Made by a program: the position numbers and the translations under genes
Shown here: one piece after another, positions 26,493 through 34,078 of the stretch
How positions within the stretch are numbered: position 1 is the first letter of the stretch
How the letters are laid out: every line of letters starts with the position of its first letter
NCBI RefSeq assembly: GCF_014349105.1
Contig: NZ_JACSJI010000026.1
Span: 1 to 40,789, forward strand
From: Caulobacter sp. 17J80-11
GTDB lineage: Bacteria; Pseudomonadota; Alphaproteobacteria; Caulobacterales; Caulobacteraceae
DNA: 40,789 nucleotides
Reading direction: 5' to 3'
Notes under the pieces: generated by a model
What the model saw: only the letters and a program-made list of their open reading frames with translations
Told to the model about the DNA's origin: nothing
Database searches by the model: none

Positions 26493-26830
26493 TGGTCCTT
26501 TAGATCCCCACCCGACCCTTCACGTCAGGTCGAGCGGGGATTTACGAGGGCCACATGACGGCGACTTAGCAGTTGTGCGAAGGAAACATGACAGTCCGCA
26601 CCCGGATCGAAGGTGGTGCGTAAAGGTCACAACACCCTTTTGACCAGCGACCCGCGTTCGCCGAAGACTCCGGGGGAATTGGCTCGTCGGCGATCACCTC
26701 GCTCGCAGTTGAACGCGATCGGCGACCCGCGTTAGCGACCTGCCGACGCCCGGCGCAGGCACGAGACCCGGCGCGTTCGACGCGATTTTGCTGAAACAAC
26801 GCCCGGCTGAGGCGCGGGCGGCGGCCCGAA
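26493..26830. other. Intergenic region upstream of the porin
   Basis: 338 bases without a credible gene; a 77-codon minus frame at 26566-26799 is Arg/Ser-rich and has no ribosome-binding site. It holds the porin promoter region and Pho-like sites (26555-26594). It also has a 12-base direct repeat GCGACCCGCGTT at 26647-26658 and 26722-26733 (75 bases apart), and a short stem (26800-26805 with 26815-26820) after phnE that could be a weak terminator. Confidence 0.55.
26555..26594 (-). promoter_or_regulatory. Candidate PhoB-binding array upstream of porin-pstS
   Basis: The minus strand reads CTGTCAT, a perfect Pho-box half-site, at 26594-26588, and CCGTCAT at 26561-26555. They are exactly 33 bases apart, three times the 11-base Pho repeat period. 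In the intermediate registers are CCTTCGC (poor) and CTGCTAA (4 of 7). The array ends 63 bases before the porin start. PhoB control fits the phosphate porin and PstS downstream; the central repeats are weak. Confidence 0.45.
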
Positions 26831-27628
26831 CTAGAGGAGTCGCTTACGGATCGCCTGGGACAGCCGGTCGATCAGGAAGACGGCGACCGTGATGACCATG
26901 GCGATGGCCGACACTCGCTCGTACTCGAAGCTCTGCAGGTTGCTGAACAGCAGCTGGCCGATGCCGCCGGCCCCGATCAGGCCCAGCACGGTGGCCGAGC
27001 GCGAGTTCGATTCGAAGCGGTAGAGGGCGTAGGAGGTCCACAGCGGCGCGACCTGTGGGATCACTCCCCAGACGATCTCGTGCAGCGGGGTCGCGCCGGT
27101 GGCGCGCACGCCCTCGACCGGGCGCGGGTCCATCGATTCGACCGCCTCGGAGAACAGCTTGCCCAGCACCCCGCCGGTGTTGAGCGCCAGCGCCATGACC
27201 CCGGCGAACGGACCCAGGCCCACGGCGACCACGAAGATGGTGCCCATCACCAGGTCGGGCACCGAGCGCAGCACGTCCAGGGCCAGGCGCACCGGCTGCA
27301 CGATCCAGGCGGGCGCGATGTTGCGGGCCGCCGCGAGGCCCAGCGGCACGGCCAGGACCACGGCGATGCAAGTGCCCCACAGCGCGATCTGGATCGTCAG
27401 CCACATCTGGCCGACATAGAGCCGCCAGTCGCTCCAGTTCGGATGGGCGAAGCCCTGGCCGAACTGGCGCATGTTCTCCGATTTCGAGACCACCAGCGGC
27501 AGCTTGTACATCTCCGCCGGGCCGAAGCTGGCCGCCAGCAGGGCCAGGACGCCGCCCCAGAGCAGGACGTCGAAGGCGATGTCCGAGACGGACCGCTTCG
27601 GCGGGGCGGGAACGGCGGCGGCGGTCAT
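26831..27628 (-). CDS. phnE: Phosphonate/phosphate ABC transporter permease PhnE
   Basis: Inner-membrane permease of a PhnCDE-type importer, about 265 residues with six predicted helices. The family EAA loop is present: GVRATGATPLHEIVWGVIPQVAP, contacting the ATPase. Other typical segments are LGLAAARNIAPAWIVQPVRLALDVLRSVPDLV and SATVLGLIGAGGIGQLLF. ATG 27628 (MTAAAVPAPPK) is 10 bases after the phnD stop; an earlier frame start at 27685 would overlap phnD and adds a Pro/Arg-rich lead. Last gene of the phnC-phnD-phnE operon. No C-P lyase genes follow, so the substrate could be phosphonate, phosphite or phosphate. Confidence 0.92.
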   Translation of the reverse strand: MTAAAVPAPPKRSVSDIAFDVLLWGGVLALLAASFGPAEMYKLPLVVSKSENMRQFGQGFAHPNWSDWRLYVGQMWLTIQIALWGTCIAVVLAVPLGLAAARNIAPAWIVQPVRLALDVLRSVPDLVMGTIFVVAVGLGPFAGVMALALNTGGVLGKLFSEAVESMDPRPVEGVRATGATPLHEIVWGVIPQVAPLWTSYALYRFESNSRSATVLGLIGAGGIGQLLFSNLQSFEYERVSAIAMVITVAVFLIDRLSQAIRKRLL

Positions 27629-27638
27629 GGGAGTCTCA

Positions 27639-28664
27639 TTACCGGGCGGGGGCGTCGGCCGGGGCCTGGGCGGTCTTCGCCTCAAGCGCGGCGCGTTCGC
27701 GGGTGATGTCGGCCAGCGCCATTTCGGCCTTGGTCACGGCGGCCGCGTCGCCGGAATTGCGGGCCGCCAGCAGGGCCTCGGTCGCCTCCATCTCGCGCAC
27801 CGGCAGCAGGTGCGTATCGTCGGCCGGCTTGAACACGCCGAAGGACAGCTTGGCCAGGACGGCGCGCTGGCGCTCGGCTTCGGCGCCCGTGCCGGTCCCG
27901 TAGGTCAGGAAGAAGGAGCGCACCTTCTCCTTGGTGGCCGGGTCCAGGTCCTTGCGCCAGACGATCGGGTCTTCCGGCAGGGTCGGCGAGGTCCACACCA
28001 CTCTCACCTTCGCGGCCAGCTCCGGCCGGGTCTCCTTCAGCAGCTTCAGCTGGGTGGAGTTGTTGGTGCCGGCGTCCAGCACGCCGTTGGCCACCGACAT
28101 CAGGTTGGCTTCGTGGTTGGCCGAGCGGACGGTCTTGAAGCACTTCTGCGGATCGATGCCCTTGGGCAGGAACAGGTAGGTCATCGGCGCCAGCGTGCCC
28201 GAGGTGGACTTCGCGTCGCCGAGGCCGAAGGTCAGCTTCTTGCCGCAGGCGGTGATGTCGTCGAGCGTCAGCGGGCTGTCGGCCTTGACGATGATCACCG
28301 AGTGATAGCCGTCCACGCCCGAGGGGTCGGACGAGCGGACGAACACCTGGCCGCCGCCGCGGCGCACCGCCTCCAGGCCCGACTGGTTGGAGAACCAGCC
28401 CACCTGCACCTGGTTGAAGCGCATCGCCTCCACCAGCGAGGTGTAGTTGGAGGCGAAGAACGGTTTCACCTTCAGCCCGGTCTGCTTCTCCATGTCGGCC
28501 AGGAACGGCTTCCACAGCTGCTCCTGGTTCTGGGAGTTCTCCGTCGACAGGATGGAGAAGTTGATTTCCTTCGGCCCGTTTGCGGCCGGCTTCTCGGCCT
28601 GGCTGCAGCCGGTCAGGGCCAGCGACAGCGCGGCCAGGCCCATAAGGGCTGTGCGGCGGATCAT
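27639..28664 (-). CDS. phnD: Phosphonate/phosphate-type substrate-binding lipoprotein PhnD
   Basis: Substrate-binding protein for the PhnCDE importer, 341 residues. It begins with a lipoprotein signal and lipobox LALTGC (Cys20), so it is anchored to the membrane. Family features include [20 protein letters not shown], the ligand-site region [36 protein letters not shown] and the [16 protein letters not shown] loop that binds the phosphonate or phosphate group. The C-terminal 60 residues form a helical Ala/Glu-rich extension. It overlaps phnC by four bases (ATGA) and is translationally coupled to it. Confidence 0.93.
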   Translation of the reverse strand: MIRRTALMGLAALSLALTGCSQAEKPAANGPKEINFSILSTENSQNQEQLWKPFLADMEKQTGLKVKPFFASNYTSLVEAMRFNQVQVGWFSNQSGLEAVRRGGGQVFVRSSDPSGVDGYHSVIIVKADSPLTLDDITACGKKLTFGLGDAKSTSGTLAPMTYLFLPKGIDPQKCFKTVRSANHEANLMSVANGVLDAGTNNSTQLKLLKETRPELAAKVRVVWTSPTLPEDPIVWRKDLDPATKEKVRSFFLTYGTGTGAEAERQRAVLAKLSFGVFKPADDTHLLPVREMEATEALLAARNSGDAAAVTKAEMALADITRERAALEAKTAQAPADAPAR

Positions 28665-29455
28665 GGGGCGACTCCCTCCCAGAACGCGTCCTCGATCTCA
28701 GGACCGTAGATCTCGATGAGTTTTGCGCGGCCGAGCGTCTTGCTCGGGCCGTCGTAGACGACCTTGCCCTTCTGCAGGGCGATCACCCGGTCGCAATAAC
28801 GGATCGCGTAATCGACCTGGTGCAGGGTGACGATCACCCCCAGGCCGTCCCGCTGGTTCAGCTCGACCAGCAGCTCCATCACCCGGCGGGCCGACACGGG
28901 GTCCAGCGAGGCGACCGGCTCGTCGGCCAGGATCGCCTGGGCGCCCTGGACCAGCACGCGCGCGATCGCGCCGCGCTGCTGCTGGCCGCCCGACAGGGTG
29001 TTGGCGCGCTGGCCGGCGTAGTCGGCCACGCCCACCCGGGCCAAAGCCGCCATGGCGCGGCGCTTCTCAGATTGCGGCCAGGCGCCGAGCAGGCCTCGCC
29101 AGAAGCCCAGCCGCGGCAGCGCGCCCAGCAGGGTGTTGGTGAACAGCGACAGCCGCCCGACCAGATTGAACTGCTGGAACACGAAGCCCAGCCGGGCGCG
29201 CGCCTTGCGCACCTGGCCGGTGACCCGCCCGTCGCGCTGCACGGCCACGCCGAACACGTCGATGGCGCCCACGCCCCGGTCGATCGGGGCCAGGCCGGTG
29301 ATGGCGCGCAGCAGGGTCGACTTTCCGGACCCGGACGGGCCGATCAGCGCCACCATCTCGCCGGCGCGGACCTCCACCGAGACGCCGTCCAGCGCCCGGT
29401 GCGATCCAAACGTCTTCGTCACGGCGCGTACCGACGCCACGGCGGTCGTGGTCAC
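28661..29455 (-). CDS. phnC: Phosphonate/phosphate ABC transporter ATP-binding protein PhnC
   Basis: ATPase of the PhnCDE importer, about 264 residues. Walker [10 protein letters not shown], the Q-loop [14 protein letters not shown] (typical PhnC), signature [13 protein letters not shown], Walker B AILADEP and the H-loop VTLHQVDYA are all intact. The long insert between Q-loop and signature ([21 protein letters not shown]) matches PhnC family members. The GTG at 29455 was chosen for its GGGGGG site four bases upstream; a GTG at 29467 is in frame but lacks one. First gene of the operon; a TTGTCAT element lies about 55-60 bases upstream. Confidence 0.93.
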   Translation of the reverse strand: MTTTAVASVRAVTKTFGSHRALDGVSVEVRAGEMVALIGPSGSGKSTLLRAITGLAPIDRGVGAIDVFGVAVQRDGRVTGQVRKARARLGFVFQQFNLVGRLSLFTNTLLGALPRLGFWRGLLGAWPQSEKRRAMAALARVGVADYAGQRANTLSGGQQQRGAIARVLVQGAQAILADEPVASLDPVSARRVMELLVELNQRDGLGVIVTLHQVDYAIRYCDRVIALQKGKVVYDGPSKTLGRAKLIEIYGPEIEDAFWEGVAP

Positions 29456-29733
29456 GCGGCCCCCCACACTACTTATGCGCCCGCAATGGCTAAGCTGCGC
29501 GACGCTTTCATGACAACGCGAATCTATGCCGCCAGTGCCGGCGAAACGCCATGGGTAGACCTGTTGCGACCAGCCGCCGCATGCCGATGTTCGGCCATTC
29601 CAGGGGTTTTACCAATTGGAGACTTTACACGCCGGCCAAATGACCCTATTTCGCGCGGCTCCGGCGGACCCCGGGACGTCCGAAACGCTGCTAACGCCGG
29701 TCTGGGTTCAACAACTTGTTGGGGGTTGCGTGG
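29456..29733. other. Divergent leader between phnC and the decarboxylase gene
   Basis: 278 bases between divergent genes. It holds a TTGTCAT element on the minus strand (29510-29516), a Pho half-site with one mismatch, suited to phnC. Next to the decarboxylase it has the inverted repeat CAACAA-C-TTGTTG ending just before the GGGGG ribosome-binding stretch. A plus-strand frame stays open from ATG 29486 through the leader, but its codon pattern is not convincing. In alphaproteobacteria ornithine decarboxylase leaders can contain the structured speF RNA; I could not identify that fold here by eye. Confidence 0.5.
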
Positions 29734-30990
29734 GTGGAAAAGCACCATACGCCCCTGGACCTGGTCCGAGCGCGGTCTCCGGAACGCCCTGTCGCCCTCG
29801 TGCGGCCGGGTACGGTGGCCGAAGCGGCGAAATGGTTCCAGGCTAATCTCAAAGGCGACGTTTTCTACGCCGTAAAGGCGAACCCGTCTGCGTGGGTCAT
29901 CGAGACCCTGTGGCGCAACGGGGTGACGTCCTTCGACGTGGCTTCGGTCCCCGAGATCGAGCTCGTGCGTTCGGTCGCGCCGCAAGCGCGCCTGGCCTTC
30001 ATGCACCCGGTGAAAAGCCGGGCGGCGATCGCCAAGGCGTACTTCGACTACGGCGTGAAGACCTTCTCGCTCGACTGCCATGAGGAACTGCAGAAGATCC
30101 TCGAGGCGACCGGCGGCGCGAAGGATCTGAACCTGATCGTGCGCATGGCGGTCAGCGCCGACGGCGCGGCCTATTCGCTGTCGGGCAAGTTCGGCGTGTC
30201 GCCGGACCAAGCCCCGTCGTTGCTGCTGGCCACCCGCCAGGCGACCGACCAGCTGATGGGCGTGGCCTTCCACGTGGGGTCGCAGTGCATGCGTCCGTCC
30301 GCCTACCAGGCGGCGATGGCGCAGGTCTCGCGCGCCCTGGTCCGCGCCGGCGTGTTCGCCGACGTGGTCGACGTGGGCGGCGGCTTCCCGTCGATCTACC
30401 CGGGCATGCATCCGGCCGAGCTGCAGGAATACGTCGACGCCATTCATCGCGGCTTCGCCGAGATGCCGGTGTCGGAAACGACCGAGCTGTGGGCCGAGCC
30501 CGGCCGCGCGCTGGTGGCCGAGTCCTCGTCCATCCTGTGCAAGGTCGATCTGAAGAAGGGCGACGCGCTGTACCTGAACGACGGGTCGTACGGCTCGCTG
30601 TTCGACGCGACGCACTCGAAATGGCCGTTCCCGGTGAAGCTGATCCGTGACGGCGAGGCCTCGACCGAGCTGAAGCCGTTCCGCTTCTACGGGCCGACCT
30701 GCGACTCGATCGACCACATGCCGGGTCCGTTCTGGCTGCCGGCCGACGTGCGCGAAGGCGACTACATCGAGATCGGCATGCTCGGCGCCTACGGCGTCGC
30801 CATGAACACCCGGTTCAACGGCTACGGCGACACCGAGACCGTCGAGGTCGAGGACAGCCCGATGGCCTCGATGTACGGCCTGGCCCCGCGCGCCATCCCG
30901 CTCGTGCGTCAGCGCGAAGAGGAAGAGCGCAAGGTGGTGCGCCTGTCGCGTCCGAAGGGCGCGGCCGGCAAGAAGCGCCGTCGCCGATAA
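29734..30990 (+). CDS. Fold-III PLP ornithine-type decarboxylase
   Basis: Probably decarboxylates ornithine to putrescine in the cytoplasm. The 418-residue protein belongs to the alanine-racemase-fold (eukaryotic-type) decarboxylases: PLP lysine Lys48 in FYAVKANPS, FDVASVPEIELV, FHVGSQCMRPSAYQAA, DVGGGFPSIYPG, WAEPGRALVAES, and the C-terminal GPTCDSIDHMP that supplies the active-site Cys across the dimer. Specificity (ornithine, lysine, diaminobutyrate or arginine) cannot be settled from these motifs. The C-terminal tail is very basic (RPKGAAGKKRRRR). GTG 29734 was chosen for its G-rich upstream site; a TTG at 29716 is possible. It is followed by its own terminator and then the DHS-like gene. 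Confidence 0.9.
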   Translation: MEKHHTPLDLVRARSPERPVALVRPGTVAEAAKWFQANLKGDVFYAVKANPSAWVIETLWRNGVTSFDVASVPEIELVRSVAPQARLAFMHPVKSRAAIAKAYFDYGVKTFSLDCHEELQKILEATGGAKDLNLIVRMAVSADGAAYSLSGKFGVSPDQAPSLLLATRQATDQLMGVAFHVGSQCMRPSAYQAAMAQVSRALVRAGVFADVVDVGGGFPSIYPGMHPAELQEYVDAIHRGFAEMPVSETTELWAEPGRALVAESSSILCKVDLKKGDALYLNDGSYGSLFDATHSKWPFPVKLIRDGEASTELKPFRFYGPTCDSIDHMPGPFWLPADVREGDYIEIGMLGAYGVAMNTRFNGYGDTETVEVEDSPMASMYGLAPRAIPLVRQREEEERKVVRLSRPKGAAGKKRRRR

Positions 30991-31050
30991 GCCTGCCCCC
31001 CGACCGGCCGAAGAAGCTGGGCGGGACCTGAAATCGTTAGTCTTCCGGGC

Positions 31051-31076
31051 CGGCCTCCGCTTAAAAGCGGGGGCCG
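31051..31076 (+). terminator. Hairpin terminator after the decarboxylase gene
   Basis: An 11-bp stem with one G-T pair (CGGCCTCCGCT with AGCGGGGGCCG) and a TAAA loop, 60 bases after the decarboxylase stop. The following GTTCCAT is only weakly T-rich, so termination may be partial and leave some read-through into the DHS-like gene. Confidence 0.6.
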
Positions 31077-31169
31077 TTCCATAAAAGGCTATATCCGCGC
31101 GCCGGTCGCTCCGTCCCGGCCCGCGGTTTCATGAAGGACGGGCGCTCAAACCACTGGGAAACCACTGAG

Positions 31170-32231
31170 ATGAACGCACCGGTTCAGAACAACAACCGCA
31201 AGGCGGAGCTGCTGGCCAAGACCGTCGAGCACGTCGACATGACCTCGTTCGACGCCCGCCCGATCATCGACAGCATGCGCAAGATGTCGTTCTCCTCGCG
31301 CGACACCGCGCGCGCGGCCGACATCTTCAACATGGCGATCGAGGACAAGGACTGCTCGCCGTGGCTGATCCTGGCCGGCTCGACCTCGGCCGGCGGCTGC
31401 ATGCACGTCTACCGCGACATGGTGAAGTTCGGGATGATCGACGCGGTGGTCGCCACCGGCGCCTCGATCATCGACATGGATTTCCTGGAAGCGCTGGGCT
31501 TCAAGCACTACCAGGCCGACTCGACGGTGGACGACCGTGAGCTGCGCGAGATGTACATCGACCGCATCTACGACACCTATATCGACGAGGAAGAGCTCCA
31601 GAGCGTCGACCACACGATCTACGAGATCTGCAACACGCTGGAGCCGCGCCCCTACTCCTCGCGCGAATTCATCTACGAGATCGGCAAGTGGCTGGCCGCC
31701 GGCAACGCCAAGAAGACCGGCTCGCTGATCCAGACCGCCTATGAAGAAGGCGTGCCGATCTTCTGCCCGGCCTTCAGCGACTCCTCGGCCGGCTTCGGCC
31801 TGGTGAAGCACCAGGTCGAGCGCATCAAGGAGGGCAAGCCCTACCTGTCGATCGACTCGGTGGCCGACTTCCGCGAACTGACCGACGTGAAGATCGCGGC
31901 CGGCACCACCGGCCTGTTCATGGTCGGCGGCGGCGTGCCGAAGAACTTCGCCCAGGACACCGTGGTCTGCGCCGAAATCCTCGGCATCGAAGCCGACATG
32001 CACAAGTACGCGGTGCAGATCACCGTCGCCGACGTGCGCGACGGCGCCTGCTCGTCCTCGACCCTCAAGGAAGCCTGCTCCTGGGGCAAGGTCGACGTGA
32101 CCTGGGAACAGATGGTGTTCGCCGAAGCCACCACCGTGGTGCCGCTGATCGGCTCGGACGCCTACCACCGCGGCGGCTGGAAGAACCGCGAGAAGCGCCG
32201 CTGGCAAAAGCTGTTCGACAAGACGGCCTGA
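31170..32231 (+). CDS. Deoxyhypusine synthase-like protein
   Basis: A 353-residue bacterial homologue of eukaryotic/archaeal deoxyhypusine synthase, an NAD-dependent enzyme that transfers the aminobutyl group of spermidine. Seen features are the N-terminal DMTSFDARPIIDSMRKMSFSS, the NAD-site region LAGSTSAGGCMHVYRDM, DAVVATGASIIDMDFLEALG, the catalytic-lysine loop GGGVPKNF (Lys258, matching the GGGVxKHH loop of eukaryotic enzymes), and the C-terminal SWGKVDVTWEQMVFAEATTVVPLI. Bacteria lack eIF5A, so the acceptor is probably a small amine (for example putrescine giving homospermidine) rather than a protein; this is inference. The decarboxylase just upstream would supply putrescine. ATG 31170 begins the conserved protein. 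A textbook terminator follows. Confidence 0.88.
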   Translation: MNAPVQNNNRKAELLAKTVEHVDMTSFDARPIIDSMRKMSFSSRDTARAADIFNMAIEDKDCSPWLILAGSTSAGGCMHVYRDMVKFGMIDAVVATGASIIDMDFLEALGFKHYQADSTVDDRELREMYIDRIYDTYIDEEELQSVDHTIYEICNTLEPRPYSSREFIYEIGKWLAAGNAKKTGSLIQTAYEEGVPIFCPAFSDSSAGFGLVKHQVERIKEGKPYLSIDSVADFRELTDVKIAAGTTGLFMVGGGVPKNFAQDTVVCAEILGIEADMHKYAVQITVADVRDGACSSSTLKEACSWGKVDVTWEQMVFAEATTVVPLIGSDAYHRGGWKNREKRRWQKLFDKTA

Positions 32232-32257
32232 CGCCCGAGCGCGTCGGAAATTCGGAA

Positions 32258-32285
32258 GGGGCCGGAGCGATCCGGCCCCTTTTTC
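32258..32285 (+). terminator. Rho-independent terminator of the DHS-like gene
   Basis: A perfect 9-bp stem (GGGGCCGGA with TCCGGCCCC) with a GCGA tetraloop is followed immediately by TTTTT (32280-32284). It lies 27 bases past the stop codon. Confidence 0.93.
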
Positions 32286-32373
32286 TTTGAAAAAGCGGGG
32301 CCTTAGGAACCGCCGGGGCCGTGGCCGCTTTCCCCTCCGACGACCGCGTATGGGTCGGAGGAGTACCTGCGTC

Positions 32374-32838
32374 ATGGCCGAGCAAGGCGGCCCGAACCTC
32401 ACCGGCAAGAAGGGCCATTTCGAAACCAACAAGGTCGAAGGCGACCGCTCGGGCGTGCTGGGCTCGGTCGGCGCCACCGAGGCGGGCGCGACGTCCTCCT
32501 CCTATGTCGCCCCCGGACCGCACGAGGGCGGGGTCGAGCCCCAGGGCGGGCCGTCCATGACCGCCAACCTGGATCACCGGCGCGGGGTGCCGCGCTACAA
32601 GGGCCCGCGCGGCGTGGCCGAGAACCTGCACACCGACACCTCGCTGCGCCCCGTGCGGGCGACCCAGCGGGCCCTGCGCCGCGACTTCACCCCCGATATC
32701 GACGACCTGGGCGATCCGTACCTCGGCCCGCGCGGCGATCCGGCCGAGGGCCGCAGCGGCGCGTACGAAGCCCAGGAGTCCGGCGACCCCTGGCTGGGCG
32801 CGCGCGGCGATCCGGCCGAGGGCCGGCGCTTCGACTGA
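32374..32838 (+). CDS. Small hydrophilic Gly/Pro-rich protein with internal repeat
   Basis: I do not recognise the family. The 154-residue protein has almost no hydrophobic core and is rich in Gly, Pro, Asp, Arg and Glu, so it is probably disordered. It has no signal peptide, cysteine or membrane segment. Near the C-terminus two copies of a GDP-[YW]-LG-x-RGDPAEGR unit occur, separated by about 12 residues. Such composition resembles hydrophilin or stress-protective proteins. ATG 32374 has a GGAGGAG site 10 bases upstream; the longer frame from 32287 runs through the terminator of the previous gene and is unlikely. Its stop is 22 bases before the next small gene, also very hydrophilic, so they likely form an operon. 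Confidence 0.75.
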   Translation: MAEQGGPNLTGKKGHFETNKVEGDRSGVLGSVGATEAGATSSSYVAPGPHEGGVEPQGGPSMTANLDHRRGVPRYKGPRGVAENLHTDTSLRPVRATQRALRRDFTPDIDDLGDPYLGPRGDPAEGRSGAYEAQESGDPWLGARGDPAEGRRFD

Positions 32839-32860
32839 CATCCGAGAGGAGACCCACTGC

Positions 32861-33211
32861 ATGGGCCAGCACCGCGACGACTCCAAGGGCGGCGACCTGG
32901 AAGGCCGCACCGGCATGATCGGCAAGCATCCTCAGCAGACCAGCGGCTTCGGCAAGGGCCACTACCCCACCCGCGGCGGCAAGGGCGTGAGCGCCATCCC
33001 GGAGGGCGAGGACATCCCGGCCGAGGACATGACCTTCAGCCAGGGCGGCGGCTCGGGCAGCCAGCCCGGCATGGGCAAGCGCCTGGCCACCGACGAGGAG
33101 GAGGACCGCGGCCACTTCGACCGCGGCCACATGAGCAAGCAGACCGGCGGCGACGAGAGCAAGCGCAACCGCGCCCAGGGCGCGCTGCAGCACGGCGCGC
33201 GGCCGAAGTGA
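32861..33211 (+). CDS. Small Gly-rich, highly charged hypothetical protein
   Basis: A 116-residue protein of unknown family. About one residue in five is glycine, and most of the rest are Lys, Arg, Asp, Glu, Gln, Ser and His. There is no signal, cysteine, Trp or hydrophobic segment. Segments such as GRTGMIGKHPQQTSGFGKGH and DEEEDRGHFDRGHMSKQTGG suggest an intrinsically disordered protein of hydrophilin type. ATG 32861 has a GAGAGGAGA ribosome-binding site. It is 22 bases after the preceding hydrophilic gene, and the pair is likely co-expressed, perhaps under desiccation, osmotic or stationary-phase stress (inference). Confidence 0.75.
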   Translation: MGQHRDDSKGGDLEGRTGMIGKHPQQTSGFGKGHYPTRGGKGVSAIPEGEDIPAEDMTFSQGGGSGSQPGMGKRLATDEEEDRGHFDRGHMSKQTGGDESKRNRAQGALQHGARPK

Positions 33212-33276
33212 TTCCCCCCGTCCGGCTCCGCGGCTAAGCTGCTGCGGAGCCGGATGCGGCCTTTGGGGGGACTTCC

Positions 33277-34041
33277 ATGCGAAAGACTTTGGCGGTCGCG
33301 CTCGGCGCGGCGGTCCTGCTGGGCGGCGCGGCCGCGGCCCAGAACGCCGGCAACACCCCGAAGCCGTCCGGCTATCTGCCGGCGGGCGGGCTCGACCCCG
33401 CCGTCTTCCTGCCCGCCCCGCCGAAGCCCGGCTCCCCCGCCGAAGCCGCCGACAAGGCGGCCTACGCCCCGGTTCCGGTCGGCTCGCCGCGCTGGGAACA
33501 GGCCAAGGCCGACGACAGCCTCAAGGGGATCGGGCACGGCTTCCGCTGCGCGGTCGGCGTCGAACTGACCCCGCAGACCGCCCCGACCCTCTTCATGACC
33601 TTCCAGCGGGTGCTCGCCGACGGCGGGCCGCTGATCGACAAGGCCAAGGCGCTGTACCCGCGCGACCGTCCGTTCGAAAGCGACCCGGCCGCCGACGCGC
33701 CGTACTGCGCCGCCACCCCGCGCGCCGAGCTGGCCGCCTCGCCGTCCTATCCCTCCGGCCACGCCGCCGCGGGCTACCTGTTCGCCCTGATGCTCGCCGA
33801 GTCCGCTCCGGACCGCGCGAGCCAGGCGATCGCGCGCGGGCTCGACTTCGGCGAAAGCCGCATCGCCTGCCGGGTGCACCACCCCACCGACGTGAAGGCC
33901 GGCCAGCTCGTCGCCACGGCCCTGTTCGCCCGCCTGCAGGCCGAACCGGCCTTCCAGGCCGACATGGACAAGGCGCGCGCCGAGGTGGCCGCCGCCCGGG
34001 CCGCGAGCAAGACGCCGCCGCAGGGCTGCCCGCTCGCCTGA
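33277..34041 (+). CDS. Class A non-specific acid phosphatase (PAP2 superfamily), copy 1
   Basis: Exported phosphatase of 254 residues, PhoN-like, releasing phosphate from organic phosphomonoesters in the periplasm. The N-terminal signal (TLAVALGAAVLLGGAAAAQ) is Sec-type. The three-part PAP2 active site is intact: K-x6-RP as KALYPRDRP, PSGH as SYPSGHAAAG, and SR-x5-H-x3-D as SRIACRVHHPTD. The SGYLPAGGLDPAVFLPAPPKPGSP region after the signal is typical of class A enzymes. ATG 33277 has a G-rich site. It is 38 bases ahead of a second, diverged paralogue on the same strand, and is plausibly linked to the phosphorus-scavenging genes nearby. Confidence 0.93.
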   Translation: MRKTLAVALGAAVLLGGAAAAQNAGNTPKPSGYLPAGGLDPAVFLPAPPKPGSPAEAADKAAYAPVPVGSPRWEQAKADDSLKGIGHGFRCAVGVELTPQTAPTLFMTFQRVLADGGPLIDKAKALYPRDRPFESDPAADAPYCAATPRAELAASPSYPSGHAAAGYLFALMLAESAPDRASQAIARGLDFGESRIACRVHHPTDVKAGQLVATALFARLQAEPAFQADMDKARAEVAAARAASKTPPQGCPLA

Positions 34042-34078
34042 CTTTGACCCCGGGCACGGTCGGCGGCATGCTTGCGGC

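Noticed and set aside
29486-29875. Possible upstream ORF in the decarboxylase leader
   Set aside because: The frame runs out of frame into the decarboxylase gene, has no ribosome-binding site and no codon bias.
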